From Scortum barcoo (lineage: Eukaryota; Chordata; Actinopteri; Centrarchiformes; Terapontidae), in contig CM041536.1 of the NCBI GenBank assembly GCA_023238725.1, forward strand, positions 62,001 through 126,000: DNA of 64,000 nucleotides, read 5' to 3'. The translations under genes were made by a program, and so were the position numbers. The notes under the pieces are model-generated. The model was given only the letters and a program-made list of their open reading frames with translations. It was not told the DNA's origin and ran no database searches. Of this stretch, positions 14,368 to 29,743 are shown one piece after another. Within the stretch, counting starts at the first letter, position 1. Each line of letters starts with the position of its first letter.

Positions 14368-17300
14368 TATACACACATATATGTATATATACATATATAT
14401 GTATATATATGTATGTATATATATATACATACATCTCAAACATTTATTTAACAATTCTTGATTATAAGTGTGAAATTATGTACAGCTATAAAAAGGGAAA
14501 AAATGTAAATGAAGGGAAATGTCATGTTATTATTGTGAAAAAATAAATAAAAATTAGGTTACAAAAAACCTTTCAAAGGCCAAATATTCAGAACATGAAG
14601 ACCATATTTGGCTTTTGATTTCATGCGGATCATTTAAAGGTTACGATGTGTTGAGAAGAATTTTGTTAAAGCTTTTTGGCTTTGAGTTTCATCACAACTT
14701 ATGTTTGTTCTCATAAACTGACTACAACAGAAATAAGTGGCTCTGTGTAGACAAACCAGTCCTGGATGAACAGGTCGGACTCACCTGGCTCGGCGGGCCT
14801 GGTCTAGCAGGTTTTCTGCTCTATGGATATCGTCTGTGCTCTGCTGCAGGATCGTCTCCACGTGTCCCAGTTCTCCGACCTTCTGTCGGATTTCTTCGGT
14901 CAGATTCTGTAGTTGAGCTGGTGTGGTCGGCATTTGCATCGCCAAAACCTCGTTAGCCACCAGCTCGATGCTCACCAGGTCTGCAGCGTCCTCTGAAACA
15001 ATAGAACGGGTGGTTTGTTGGTCACCTGATCATCTGACTGTTGGTGTACCTGACCTGTCAGAACATCCACTCTTGGCTGAGCTGATGGAAAATGTGGCCC
15101 CACGTGATTTTAACTGAACATCCTGCATAGTAAGTAGGCAGATCAGGTTCTGTTTTAGATTGATCCTATTGACTATGGACAGGATGTTCTGTGTGAATAC
15201 AGAGGACTATAAATTCAACTCCACCTTCACCATTCTTAGTCTACATACCAAATTTAGGTCAAATATTCCGAAAGCATCACATCAGTGTCCATTTCTTTGA
15301 GTTAAGTCTTCTTTTTAATATTGCCAAATTCACAGACATTAGATATTCACTTCAATGCTGTTATAGACCATAGAATAAACCAGAATGAAACATAATTTAA
15401 CACAGGATGAACTTTCAACTGTTGGAACAGAATAAAACCAACAGCAAGAAGTCACATGACTCTGAACTCCTTAAATCTCAAAAGTCCTCATATCTCAGGA
15501 GACGTTAAACAGGAAGTGAGAGACGTACGTGTGAGGAAGTCTCTGATCTGTTTGATGAGGCCTCTCAGCTCCTCGTTGCTCTGGTCAACTTTCTGTTTGG
15601 TCCTGTTGGTCTTCATCAGGACATCCTGAGCGCTTAGCTTCGCCTTGTCTGCTTTCAGTTTGGCCTCCAACACCTGGTGACAACACAGATGATTACATCT
15701 ACTCCAGTAAAACAGATTCAGTACCAGTACAGGTTAGGACTTGTCCAACTCACCATTTTGGAGAGTTTCTCCACTTCCTCCATGGCATTGATGATTTCCT
15801 GTTCAGAGTCTCGGGCCTTCCTCCAGGCGCCGCTGGCTGTCGTTACCAGGCCGTTACATCCTTCACCTCCACACCTGGTCTGACCCATAGAGTCCACACA
15901 GCCCAGACCTCCACAGGGAGAGTCCAAGCACGAGTCCTGACCTGATGGTGAGCTGCCACAGGTCTATAAGAACCAGGACAGACCAGGAAATACAGATTCT
16001 GTAAACTAAAGGTGTTCAGTACAAAATAAGCAATCTGTTTATTTCACTAAAATGTCACTGAAAGTCACAAAAATGTTATCTACATGCCCTGATCTGTATA
16101 TTCTAAGATACCAAAAGTTTAGCTCCTAAAAAAATGTAAATAATGCACAAAATCTTCTGTGTTATAAAACCTGAACAGGGGGTGATTGTTTCAGGCCACG
16201 GGGCCATGCTGCACCATTATTCTTTAAAAACTGGAATTTGTGGTTTGTTGGTTAAATCGTTACTTCTCTTATTCATTGTGTCATTCCCAAGAACCACATG
16301 AATGAATAGGAAACTAAAAACACAGTTCCATCCATCACAAAAGAGCAGAAAATAAAACATGCAATGTTTTGCATCACTGCAAACAAAAACTGTGTTAAAT
16401 AAAATGTGAAATTAACAGTTCTTTAACTGCAGTTTTATCATCCAATCATTGGAAGTCAGCAGAGGTGAAGGATGTTTGGTGACGGTCCAGATGAATATCG
16501 GTTTGAGGCAGGGCTGCAACGCAATGTCACAACACTGACATTGTGATGAATGCATGTGCATGATTCAGACAGAGAGCTGAAGAAAGTGTGGTAGAAGTGG
16601 GAGGGGGGTTTTTTTGTTAGAAGGAGAGAGACTTTTGAAGTAATTAGATCATCAGAAATATGGTTGTTATTTGTATATCTGTACATAAAGAGCACACCAT
16701 ATGTGTGCTGAAATTTTGAAAAAAGATATTGTGGTGTCTGTTTTTTTCAATATTGTGCTGTAGTTTAAAGTGTGTATATTCATATATAGACATAATGTAC
16801 ATTCACAGATAAATACATAAATACACACACACGATCCATCCATACATACATCTATATATTCATCACACTTGTGTGTGTCCTCTCATGTCTTCAAACTGTA
16901 AAAACATCCAAACAAATAAAAACAGAAAGTTTTATAGTTTTATAGTCTCCCACCTTGTGGCTGATCTCTGATAGGTCCAGAGTCTGCAGCTCTCCTGCCA
17001 GATCGTCCAGCCTCTGAGCATGCTCAGTGTGTCTTCTCAGGAACTCCTCTCTGGTTTGGTTCAGTTTTTCTTCTGTGACTTGTCGCAAAGCACTTGAAGT
17101 TTCCACTGGGCTGCCGGGGTCAATGGTGGAGGCGTTTGCTCGAGCTTCAGCCGCCTGAGACTTCAGGAAATACTTAGTGATGCTGTCCGTTGCCCCTGGC
17201 AGCAGGCAGGAAAAACAAATCAGCTTTTTAGAAAACTTACAAAACAAATTCTACTGAAGATGTTCTGTGTGTTTTACAGGACGACCCAAAACAAAAACCC

Positions 17301-20300
17301 CACATTTAATATTAAACAGTGACAGTTACAAAAGCAGCACACAGTTCTTTGCTTGTTCCACAGCTTTTAACTGTATCACATAAAGAGTTGTCTTGAGCAC
17401 TTTAAAGAGGAACCTGACAGCAGGGTTTCTCTGAAACTGGTTTCACCACTGACTACAGCATTAATGACTGGTAAGAACAGGTAAGGTCAAAGGTGAGGTC
17501 TGTTGCACCTGTACCCACACCCAACAGTGATGTCACAGTGTCCTGGAGTACACCTGTTCATCACGGCTTTATTCGGGGCCAGCTGAAGAAGACGGTGTGA
17601 CACGGTCAAAACAACAACAGAACCAGAACAAAGTGAGTAAATGGACTGTGGGTAATTGGTTGGTTGGTTGTTAGTTGGTTAGTTAGCTAGTAGTTGTGAA
17701 TTGCATGGGTTTGAGTTAGATTTAATTCTTGAGTTTGACCACAAATGTTCACTGTTGTGAGACAATCTGGTCACATGGTCCCCTCCTCTCTGGCACCTCC
17801 TCTGTTCTTGACCTTTAACCCTTCTCACCTCTGATGTCAGAGTTCTTGATGAACTCCACCTGATCTAGCAGCTCCTGAACCGTCCGCTCCAGCTTCTGAG
17901 CATCCAACATCACAGAGTCCAGTTTAGTTTCTGCAGCCGAGTCCAAGTCCTCTACCTGGACCAGAGTCTGTTCAGTTTGATTCAACATCCGACTCAAGGC
18001 CCCCATCAGGTCACTGAGGGACACACAAAGGTCAGATATCACAGTTTAATGTGGGTGCAGATTGGCCTATAAAGTCTTGTTCAGCGTCCACATAAATACT
18101 TCACATAAATAAATCACCTGTTAATGCATCAGTTTGGTCTTAAGGCATTTGGATCAATAAGGCTTCAATGTTGGCGTCAAAATATCCATCCCTCAAGTAT
18201 GATATTGTATATAAGCCATCATTAAGTAACCAAATGTTTACAAAAAAATGAATAATGTCGCTGTAAATATTTCTTATCTTTAGTTCATACCAGGTAGGTT
18301 GAGTGGGGAATGTTTTTTTCTCTTGCAATGAGTCTATGTAGTATTTCCTGGAATTGATTAATTGGTAGCACCATATTTGCCTCAAGATGTTCAACACTGA
18401 CATGCTATCGCCTTATTTTCTGTCTACTTAAGATGTACAAATTTGACATATTAATGTGGACAGTGAGCTTGACAATCTGGTCCAATCTACACTCAGTACC
18501 TACATGAACCTAAACTACTTGAATCTCCAGATTAAATATAATCTGCTGGTTTAAACAGCAGATAAAGTTAATCTCACCTGGCCTGTTGCAGCAGCTCCTG
18601 GATCTCAGTCAGTGGTTGTGAGGCTGGGTTGTGGTTAAGGATGACCTGGATGTCAGCGACACTCTTCTCCATGCTGACAATGGACTTCCTGTACGGTCCA
18701 CTGACTCCACTGGCTTTGATGGCGTTGACCTTGTTGACGAGGCGGTGCGTCTGATTGGTCAGCTGGCCGATGATGTCATCCCACTCAGAAAAGCACTGGT
18801 GGCAGCGGCGGCAGTCGGGGAAGGTCCCGGAGAACCCGCGGGCACAGCTGTCACAGCGTGGACCAGAAACGCCGTCCACGCAGACGCAGTGACCATTGAC
18901 CTTGTTACACTGCTGCTCTGAGATACCACGAGGGTCACAGTCACACGCTGGAGAGAGAAATACACTGAGCTTTAGAGGTGTGCTTACACCTGTAATGTCA
19001 CAGTGCTCTGAAGCACACCTGTATGTCACCGCAGCACGGTTTGTCATGTTTGCTGGGTTTTAATCAGCTGTGAACATTTACATGATCCTTCACTGATTCC
19101 CTTCTGTGTTAATACAAAGTACAGTTCGGTTTACACATGAACACACATACACTGCAGAGGCTGAAACTGGACAATAACACGTATGACGAGTAATCCAGAA
19201 CAACAGTGTTGAACATAACATGATTATATTCTTGAATGGATTCAATTAAAAATTAAATGTATGTTATATTTAGTTAGTAGCACACCATCAATAAGAAAGT
19301 GAAAAGCAGTTAAACCAGAGGTGTGTTTTTAGTCCAAATCCACCAATAAAAACTTTCATCCATCCAATCAAAGCAAAATATCAATAAGTAAATAAATACT
19401 CCCCAGGTTCAATCAAGTGCAGATTGTCCCATCAGTTCATGTGACTGTATGAATCAAACCATACAGAAAGTTGTGAAAATTAAAACAACTGTTGAAATGA
19501 CTTCCGTGTTTTGGTTTAAAAAGCCAATCACAGAGCAGCCTGTCTTTAAACATTCAAATGTTGGACAGCACTATATAGTGTTCAGGATAAGATTAGGTCT
19601 TTTCTGAGTGTGTTGAGCTGACAGGAAATGGGGACAAAGATCAAAAGTTTCTCCTGATTGTTGGAGCTTGGAAAAAAATGTAAGAAATGAACTTTTAACA
19701 AACATGTGAAAGCAGACACACACACAGCCTGATCTAAGATATGAGGATGATTCATTTTGGTGTTTAAATGTCTTCAAATGTTTATTTACTGAAAAAACAT
19801 TTAACAGGAAGAGTCAGAGACTAACTGTCTGACTTCCTGTTCAACATCTGCTGACAGTGTGTGTGTGTTTGTGCTCAACATTTGGTTTGTATTAAACAGC
19901 TGAAACTCATTCAAACTGCAGAAACAACAAACATGAAACAGACTGAGATTTTCGTTTCATTCACACACAGAGCAGACGGAAACTATGCAACTATATACAG
20001 ACTCAGAATATAAAATATCTCTGAGCAGATGGCTGTAGAAACATTTCTCCATCTGTCAGCTCTGTGGCGACATTTTCTGTTACGATGCAACACGCAGGGA
20101 AAAGTTTAGGACAAAGCTCTCTGCAAAAGTTAAATATAAACTCTGGAGAGATTTTGATCCGCTCACTGACTCACGGCCTGTCTTGTCTACAGAAGCAGCT
20201 CGGTGTGTCGTCATTTCCACGGCTCAAACTGCCTTTGATTCACTTCTCTGCTTCATCATCTCTAACCCTACATTTTATACTCACTTATTTTTGCTTGTTG

Positions 20301-23300
20301 TTATTGATCTAAACTGTTTTCAGCCAGCTTTCAGTCCATACAAGCATAAACTCTCACACCGTTATAAACTCTGCTTTGATTCAGCAGTATAATCAGCCTT
20401 TGACTGATTCGCCCCCTAAAGCGGAGCGTCGGCCATAATGCTGGCAGAAGTGCTGCGGTGTCTGCTGCTGCCACCTTGTGGCAATAAGATGCATGAATTG
20501 CATATTAGTCAGTCATCAACATGACACCTTTGGATTGCACTGAACAGCATACTGGACCGGACCAACAGTCCAGTCAGTGAGGAGCAGGAGGTCACTGAAC
20601 AAACTGCTCCATCATGGACGATCATCACACGCACTGACGACACACTGCAAAGACAGCAGAGCTAATTTTCCCACAGACTCATTCAGCTCCACGGTCAGAA
20701 AGAACAATTTAAGAAATCATTCCTACTTTTTACTGTTTCACTTTATAACAGTTCACCTCTGTGACTGATGGTCACATACTGTTTATACCATACATATAAT
20801 GTAAATAATTAATCACTGCCATTTCTTACTCTCTGTTCATTTTTATAATTGTTTTGTAGGTCTGTAACTGTGCTTCTTAAATTAGCTTTCAATTTATTAT
20901 TTATTATGATATTATCCTTATTGTCCTAATTGTGATGCTTTAACATGAAATTTCCTCACATGAACAATGAAGTCTATCTATCTATCTATCTATAATGAAA
21001 GTAGGACTGAAAAACTCTCAAAGCAAGCATCACTTTATTGAAATGTAAAACTATTTCAAAATATAAAAAAGAAAGTTCTTCTTCCTTCTGTCTGTCAGTT
21101 GCTTTTCTTTTCAGACCTTCCATCTCGCTCAGGTCCAGTATCTGACCTTCAGCACTGCTTCACATTAACAGAAGCCTCTTTGTGTATTTTGGGAATATTT
21201 GGAGGTTCAGACAGATCTTGTCTCCACATCGATGGGGCCGCCAAGCTTCAGGCAACATCTGGATTTAATATCAGTCGCAGCAGATGGCAGAAGTGCATGC
21301 TGGGAGCATGAATGTTACCACAATGCAGCGTTTGAATGGCTGTGTTCATTCAGATGGTTTTTACTTTCTCATCGAGAGAAACGTCTGGAGGAAAGCCGAG
21401 CACTTCATACGACAAAAGATCAAAGTTATTTTTCTGCCTGCTCTGTTCACACTGCGCTTCACCATCAGGGAATAAAGGAAACTAAGTTTTAGTCTGAATA
21501 AATGTGAAGTGATTTAGTAAAACTGAGCTTTCTGGTTCATGTTGGGAACATAGAAACAGTGAACGTACCATGACATTTGACCTCTGGGTCTCCCCAGAAC
21601 AGCTCTCTGCACTCGCTGCATGTTCTTCCTCCAAAGCCGGGCAGGCAGGAACACTGCCCGCTTATCTGTGGACCAAACAGCATTCAGATCATCAAAAGAC
21701 TGAACCAGGAGCTTAGGGACTCTCAACAATTTTTCATATTTCTGATCTGATAAAGTTTCACAGTGTGGTCCTCACCTCATTGCAGGACGTCCCGTACGAG
21801 TGTTTGGGGTCACAGTCACAGGTCTGACAGCCGCCGCCGCTCGCCATGTTCCAGGTATCGGGCGCACAGCGGTCACATTGTTGGCCGATCACATTCGAGA
21901 GACAGTGACACTGACCGCTGCTGCGCTCACAGTGACAGTCGCCGGACGATGGACAGCTGGAAGGATCGTTGCCCAGCCGGTTACAAACACACTCTGCAAA
22001 CAAACCAGCCTTCATCAGGATTTATCAAGATTTTACTCAAGAGATTCATGCAGAGTCACATCTTTTCTACATTTAGATCACAGTTTGAATCAAGATGTTA
22101 TTGAGGTTCTGTTCAGACTCCTAACAAGCTTTGATCAACTTTAGGAGCTTATTGCATTTTTACTGAATTAAAACCTCATAAAAAGATTAAAAGAAAAAGG
22201 GTTGATTTAACTCCAAGCAGGATTGAGATTTCAGTGAGAGCTTCAGAGATTTCAGATATATACATATAAATCAATCAACAAATTGTAGTGAATGAACAGA
22301 AGAGAAATCTAAATCAGATTAATATTTGGTGTGAGCACTTTTTGCCCTCAAAACAATATCAATTCTTCTAGGTACTAACATTCTCTATTTCTCTCCAATG
22401 TTCTCTGTTTCTCTCTAATGTTCTCCAGTGTTTTCTTCTCATCTGTTCTGGTCTCTAATGGTCTCTTCTGGTCTCTACTGGTTTCTTCCCAGTGTACTCA
22501 CTCCTGCAGTTCTGCAGCAAGGCGTTGCCATAGTAACCCAGCTTGCATTCCTGGCAGGCGGAGCCCTCACTGTGGTAAAGGCAGCGCAGACATTCGCCGG
22601 TTCGGGCGTCGCAGGACTCGGGGTCCAACATGTTGATGTTGTTGTTGCACTGACAGGGCTGACACTGCCCCCCCACCTCCCCGGGGTTTCCATAGTAACC
22701 AGGTGAGCACTCATCACAGCGAGCACCTGCAGAGAGAAAATGTTCAGTTCATGTCTGACAAAAAGTAGTAACCTGTTTTCTATGAAAGCAGAATTCAGTT
22801 TTTATTTATATTTTCACGAGCGGACGGTAATATTTCCACTTTTTGCAGAAGTTTTACTAAAACAGTGAAGGTGTGTGGGTGATTCATTATTTTCACTAAG
22901 AGATTTGAACCTGTTTACAGTGTTTAAACCTAAAGTTGTCGATTCAAGCGAGGACACGTCTCATAACTGGAGCTTCATTTAAAGTCATCTATGTCAATGT
23001 TTAAACGTGACAGCCAATCAGAAGCCAGTGCTGTCTGCTGCAGTTGTCCATCAATGCATATAGTAATAAATTCAGTAGAGCTTTAAGATGGCAGAAGAAT
23101 ATTTTCTCCCTCTGGCTTGAAGTGGAAACAACAGAAGAAAGTTGAAAGAAATTGATTCATGCATCTGTCAGCAGCTGATTTCAGCCTGAACATCTTATTT
23201 CCTGCTGTAAAGAGTGGCATCACATTCCTGCTTTAAGCTTGTATAAATAAATAACAGAGTTTCTTCTCTTTAAATTAAAACCCTGTTTGTCTCCGCAGGG

Positions 23301-26300
23301 CAGCTGCTCTTTGACTCACAAACACTAAAAAATACTGGAGTTTATTTCACTTTGAAAACTTCCTGCTTAGATCCAGGACCTCAGGCTGAATTCACGTTAG
23401 ACTGTAATTACTCAGTCTGTGTTTATCTTGTGTCACATCTGGTTGTTTTTAATCCTGTTTTCTTTTTCAATCTTCTCAACGGTTTCTGAAAAGCTGTTTT
23501 GTCAGGATATAAAACTGACGGACACAAATAGGTTTTACAAAATGGGTTAATATGTTTTAAAAACAACAGTTTACCACGTGTATCTGGATCAGTGTTAAAA
23601 AGTTCTCACCTCTGGGGCACTAGTGTGCTAGCTCCAACACCAGGAGCATGTGGGCCTGGATTAAAAACTCTTAACAGACTACAAAAAGAAGATCATCAGT
23701 GCTGAGGTAATGTCTGCATCTCTACCTGATGAACTGAACACTTTTTATGTGCTTTGAGAGCATCTCTCCAGGCTCAGGAGGACTGCCCACCTGTGATAAC
23801 CAGGGCAGACGTGTGTAGAGCTTTTAAATGGATTAACACACGTAAGGCTCCTGGACCTAATGGCATCCCCTGGCCGAGCTCTCAAGGTGTGTGCAGACCA
23901 GCTGGCAGACGTCTTTGCAGACATTTTCAGCCATCTCACTGCTCCAGTCTGTAGTCCCCACATGCTTCAAGGAGACCATCATTGTTCCCCAAGAAAACCA
24001 AAATCCTCTGCCTGAATGACGACCTGCCCAGTAGCACTCACCTCCACCATCATGAAGTGCTTTGAGCGGTTAGTCAAATCATTCATCACCTCCTCCCTCC
24101 CGGACTCACTGGACCCACTTCAGTTTGCCTACAGGCCCAATAGGTCAACTGAAGATGCCATCGCCCTCACCCTCCACACTGCCCTCTCCCACCTGGACCA
24201 GAGGGACACATATGTGAGATGCTGTTCATTGACTACAGTTCAGCATTCAACACCATTGTGCCCTTCCAAGCTCGTCACCAAGCTCAGAGACCTCGGGCTC
24301 AACAGTGCCCTCTGTGACTGGATCCTGAACTTCCTGATGGGCAGACCCCAGGCTGTGCGGATGGTCAGCACCACATCCTCCACCCTGACTCTGAACACCG
24401 GTGCCCCCCAGGGCTGTGTGCTCAGCCCTCTGCTGTACTCCCTGTTCACGCATGACTGCGTGGCCACCCACAGCTCCAACACCATCGTCATATTTGCTGA
24501 CGACATGACCGACTGTCATTGGCTGACTGATCTTGGTGCCAGGACAACAACCTCCATCTCAACATCAGCAAAACTAAGGAGCTGATGGTGGACTTCAGGA
24601 AGAGGCAGAGAGAGAGGAACACGCCCCCCTCTCCATCAACGGGACTACAGTGGAGAGAGTCAGCAGCTTCAGGTTCCTCAGAGTTCTCATCAGCGAGGAC
24701 CTCACCTGGACTCATCACATCTGACTTCATCACAAAGTCAGCCAGACAGCGGATGATTTCATGTTGTTATTGTTGTGCAATGACAAATAAATTCTTGAAG
24801 TCTTGAAGTCTAGTGAGCTAGCAATGGAGTAAGATGCATTGCTTCGAGCTCCTGCCTAAACTGTCGTAAAACTCAAACATTTTATTGCTCTTCTACGGCC
24901 AACCTGGCATGAATACTGCTTCTTAATTTTCTAAAACCAGAGGTTGCAGAACTGAGCGAGAAGAATGAGGACATCGAAAAGAGATCGCGGCGGTGCAACG
25001 TTCGTATTATGGGCATCGCAGAAGAGCCCGTATTGAGCTCTACTGTCTCAGTCTCCAAACTGCTGAAAGAAGTCCTGCAGTTAGAGAAGGTCATTATTGC
25101 TAAACTACACTATTATAAGGACTGTGTGGATGTGCTACGCCGTGCTCGACAACAGGGTCCACTGCGATACAGAGGGCAACCGATCGCCATATTTCCGGAT
25201 TACACAGCGAGTGTTGCTAAAGCCCGTGCTGCATTCAACGACGTCAGGAACCTGCTCTGTGGCAGAAGTGATGTCCACTATGGAATACTGTTTCCTGCCC
25301 ATCTCCACATCTCATACAGTGGGGACACCAAAGAATTTCAGGACCCGGAGTAGGCGATGGTCTACGTAAGAAACACTATTGTAGCAACTGAACCTACAGA
25401 AGAACATTAACTTAACTTGTGCCTACATCTGAAGGGGTACCTTTTCTTTTTTCTCTCATTTTTCTTTATTTCTGTGTGCCTTGGCGGACGTTATTTTGGA
25501 TTGGACAAGCCTAATATTCTAGTTTTAGCTCTAAGACGAGGAGTAGTGATCCTCATTATGAATGGAATCCTTTTGCTAATGTCTAAGGTAGAGTCTGACC
25601 CCAGGGGACACTATGTGATAGTGGTGGGCCATCTGTATGGATTTCCAATCAACTTGGTAAATATTTATGCTCCAAACTGGGATGATCCTGTCTTCTTCAA
25701 TTATATTTTCTCTAGACTGCCCAATATGGACACACATCATCTTGTCTTAGGTGGAGATATAAATTGTGTACTCTCCCCAACCTTGGATAATAGCTCCTCC
25801 AAGGCAGTAGTGGATTTGAAATCAGCCCAGGCAATTAAATCCTTCCTTCAGACATCAGGAGTGGCTTCCGGAACCACACAGCCAAGGGTTACTCCTTTTT
25901 TTCTCCAGTTCATAATTCATTTTCAAGGATAGACTATTTCTTCATAGACAAGAAACTCCTCCCCAATGTAACAGATTGTGAATATTAATCCATGATAATT
26001 TTGTAACTTTTAATAAATCAGAAATTGAGTTTTTCCTCGCCCATAACCAGACTCCAGAAGTTTAATACTCCTTAATATGGGAATCACTGAAGGCTTATTT
26101 GAGAGGGCAGATCATTTCGTACTGTGCAAGGCAAAGGAAGGTGTGTACAAGTCATTTGATGCAATTGGGTGATGATATTCTGAAGTTAGACTTGTTGTAT
26201 AGTGTCTCACCCTCAGACATCTTACTTAAACAGCGCTTGATACTTAAAATGGAATTTGACCTTCTTTCGACTCACCAAGAAGAAAATTTGATCTTAAAAT

Positions 26301-29300
26301 CTAGGCATAAATATTATAAACACGGGGAGAGAGCTGATAAAGTTCTGGCGCAACAACAAAGAGCTGCTAACCAATGAATATCAGAAATTAGCGATGAACA
26401 GAATATAAAACATATGGACCACTCAGAAATTAATTTGTGTTTTTACCACTATTACTCCCACTTATATACTTCTGAATCCATAGGGGAAATATCCATGCTG
26501 GGTTAGGGTTAGGGTTACTTTTTCCATTGTTTAGATGTTCCCCAGTTAGACCTAGAATTGGTTACTGGCTTGAAGGTGATATTTCCACAGAAGAACTAGC
26601 TGGAGCAATAAGGAGTATGCAAAGTGGGAAATCGCCGGGCCCAGACGGCTTTACATCTGAATTTTTTAAAACCTTTTCTGGGATACTTAGCCCACTTTTA
26701 CTTTCAGTTTTTAATGAATCCTTTTCAACAAAGTCTCTCCCCCCTACTATGCGTGAAGCAACCATTTCTCTCATTCTAAAGAGTGATAAAAATCCCCTCC
26801 ATTGTACCTCATATCGGCCCCTCTCTCTCCTCAATACAGACATAAAAATTCTTACTAAACTACTTGCTCGACGCCTGGAACAGGCCCTCCCCTCAATAAT
26901 TGCACCAGACCAAACTGGTTTTATGAAGAACAGATGTTCCTTTTTTTAATCTTAGGCGTCTCCTCAATATCCTTTATAACCCCTTCACATCAGACACCCC
27001 AGAGATTGTACTCTCATTAGATGCTGAGAAGGCTTGGAGTTGCATTATCTTTTTTACACCCTTGAAAGATTTAGTTTCCCAAATTTCTGTCTCGGGTTTA
27101 GATTTTTTATTCATCCCCAATGGCTGCAGTACATACAAACAATGACATTTCTACTTTTTCATCAATATGTTGACTGCCCCACCAGAGACAATAAAACGCT
27201 GGATCTCCTGTATGCTAATGCCATGGATGCATATGACACCACAGCCCTCCCCCCCTCGGCAGGTCAGACCACAACTTAGACATGATGACTCCCAGGTATG
27301 TCCCTCTTGTGAGAAGGCAGCCCGTGCACACCAGGACGGTGAGGAGGTGGACACAGGAGGCCGCTGAGGCACTGCAGGACTGCTTCGAGTCAACAGACTG
27401 GGATGTACTCTGTGAGCCACATGGGGAGGATATTGACAACATGACTGACTGCATCACGCAGAGTACATCAGATTCTGTGAGGACACCACCGTACCAGCCC
27501 GGACTGTGCACTGCTTACCTCCAACAACAAGCCCTGGATTACCAGGGACCTGAAGGCACTTCTGAACAAGAAGAAGATGGCTTTCAGGGCTGGAGACAGA
27601 GAGGAGCAGAGGAGAGTGCAGCACGAACTCAGAGACATGCTGAGGACATGCAAGGACAACTACAGGAGGAAGCTGGAGGCTAAAGTCCAACAGAACAATG
27701 TGAGAGACGTGTGGACAGGAATGAAGCACATCACAGGGGATGAAGGGGAAAGACAGGCAGACATCAGGGAGCCTGGATAGGAGCAAACCAGTTTAACCAG
27801 TTTTTTAACAGGTTTAGCTCACCCCCTGCCAGCCCCCCTACGACACCTCCGGCCCCCCACACACCCACATTGTTCCCAAATGGCTCGACCCACCCCCCAG
27901 CATTCTCCTGTACAGCACCTCTCCATCTGCTGCTCCCCTCCCTCTCCCCCACCCCTCCCCCTCCTCCACTAACATCCGCATCAACCCCTGTCCAACGGTG
28001 ACTACAGGCCAGGTAAAGAGGCAGCTGGAAAGACTACACCAGCGAAAGGCTGCAGGCCCTGATGGCATCACACCCAGGATCCTGAAGACCTGTGCCAGCC
28101 AGCTGTCTCCTGTACTGGGACATCTGTACAACCTGAGTCTGAGTCAAGAGAAAGTCCCTATGTTGTGGAAGACGTCCTGCTTGGTTCCAGTCCCCAAGAA
28201 GTCGAGGCCATCAGACCCGGCAGACTACAGACCAGTTGCCCTCACATCTCATGTGATGAAGGTCCTGGAGAGACTAGTCTTAGCCCAGCTGAGGCCACGG
28301 GTGAGGAAGTTTCTGGATCCTTTGTAATTTGCCTATCAGCTCCATTTAGGAGTCGAGGATGCTGTCATCTACCTGCTGCAACGAGCCCATATGCATTTGG
28401 ATGGTGGAGGAGGCACTGTGAGGATCACATTCTTTGATTTCTCCAGTGCCTTCAACACCATTCAGCCGCTGCTACTGGGTGAGAAGCTGCAGGTAATGGG
28501 TGTTGACGACTCAATGATCTCCTGGATTACTGACTACTTGACAGGCAGGCCACAGTTTGTCCGTCTGGGCAGTGTTCTGTCTGATGTGGTGGTCATTGAT
28601 ACAGGAGCTCCGCAGGGAACTGTGCTTCTCTCCCTTCCTCTTCACCTTATACACCACTGACTTTCAGTACAACTCTGAGTCATGTCATCTACAGAAGTTT
28701 TCTGATGACTCAGCTGTTGTCGGGTGTATAAGAGAGGGAGGGTGAGTACAGGACACTGGTAGACAACTTTGTAGAGTGGTCCGAACAGAATCACCTGAGG
28801 CTGAATGTCAACAAGACCAGAGAGATGGTAATCGACTTCAGGAGAAGAAGAATGATCCCTTCCACAGCCACTACGGATCAGGGGGGAGGTGGTGGAAGAG
28901 GTGGAGGACTACAAATACCTGGGAGTGGTGATCGACAACAGACTGGACTGGAAATCTAACTCAGAGGCTGTGTACAAGAAGGGGATGAGCAGACTCTATT
29001 TCCTGAGGAAGCTGAGATCCTTCAACGTGGGCAGCAGGATGTTGGAGATTTTTTTTCCAGTCTGTTGTTGCCAGCGCCATTTTCTTTGCTGCCGTGTGTT
29101 GGGGCAGCAGCATCAGAGCCAGCGACACCAACAGACTTGATAAAATCATCAAGAAGGCTGGCTCTGTGCTTGGTCTCAGGCTGGAGTCTTTTGAGACCGT
29201 GGTGGAGAGGAGAATGCTGAATAGACTATTATCCATCATGGACAATGATCAGCACCCTCTCCATCACACAGTAGACAGACAGCGGAGCACCTTCTCTCAC

Positions 29301-29658
29301 AGGCTGCTCCAGCTCCGCTGTCGAAAGGACAGATACAGGAAATCTTTCCTGCCACATGCCATCTCACTGTACAATAACAGCTAATAATCTGGTCATAACA
29401 CAGTCTATATGCACTTTATAGGTTTTTTGTTTAATACACACTGTTCATTGTAGCATGTCTGTTCACTGCACCTTATATTTATTTTGCACTACAAACAGTG
29501 CTGCTATTTATACATTTCTATACATTTTGTTATTGCATTTTTATATTGTGTGGAGATGTCTAGGTTTTTCTTCTTTCTTTTTCTCTTTATCTCTTGTATT
29601 GTTATTGTGTAATGCTGCTGCTACATGGTAATTTCCCAGCTTGGGATTAATAAAGTAG

Positions 29659-29743
<85 letters not shown>

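Larger units (their letters stand above)
8948..14564 (+). mobile_element. L1-clade LINE (copy 2), antisense to lamb1, split by a Tc1
   Basis: Flanked by a perfect 15-bp target duplication (AAAACCTTTCAAAGG at 8933-8947 and 14565-14579). Starts GGGCGGGGCGCTCG. ORF1 begins at 9121 (MAEKLQKYKYGSQAKANSSR) and its C-terminal part is at about 9660-9940. An internal deletion joins ORF1 in frame to the endonuclease region (LLLMGGDFNCVM at about 10005). RT fragment at 12444-12716 (NNKSPGPDGF, SYRPISLLNA); a second deletion at about 12770 removes the catalytic palm; C-terminal Cys-His segment at 13574-14017. Ends in an AT/CA microsatellite and an A-rich tail. Confidence 0.9.

Noticed and set aside
14073..14546. 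157-codon open frame across the TA/CA repeat
   Set aside because: Low-complexity Tyr-Ile-Thr-His runs from a microsatellite; open in several frames on both strands.
18631..18921. 96-codon plus-strand frame
   Set aside because: Antisense to lamb1 exon 24.
21763..22144. Two plus-strand frames of about 113 codons
   Set aside because: Antisense to lamb1 exon 22; Arg/Ser-rich composition comes from the reversed Cys and Gly codons of LE repeats.
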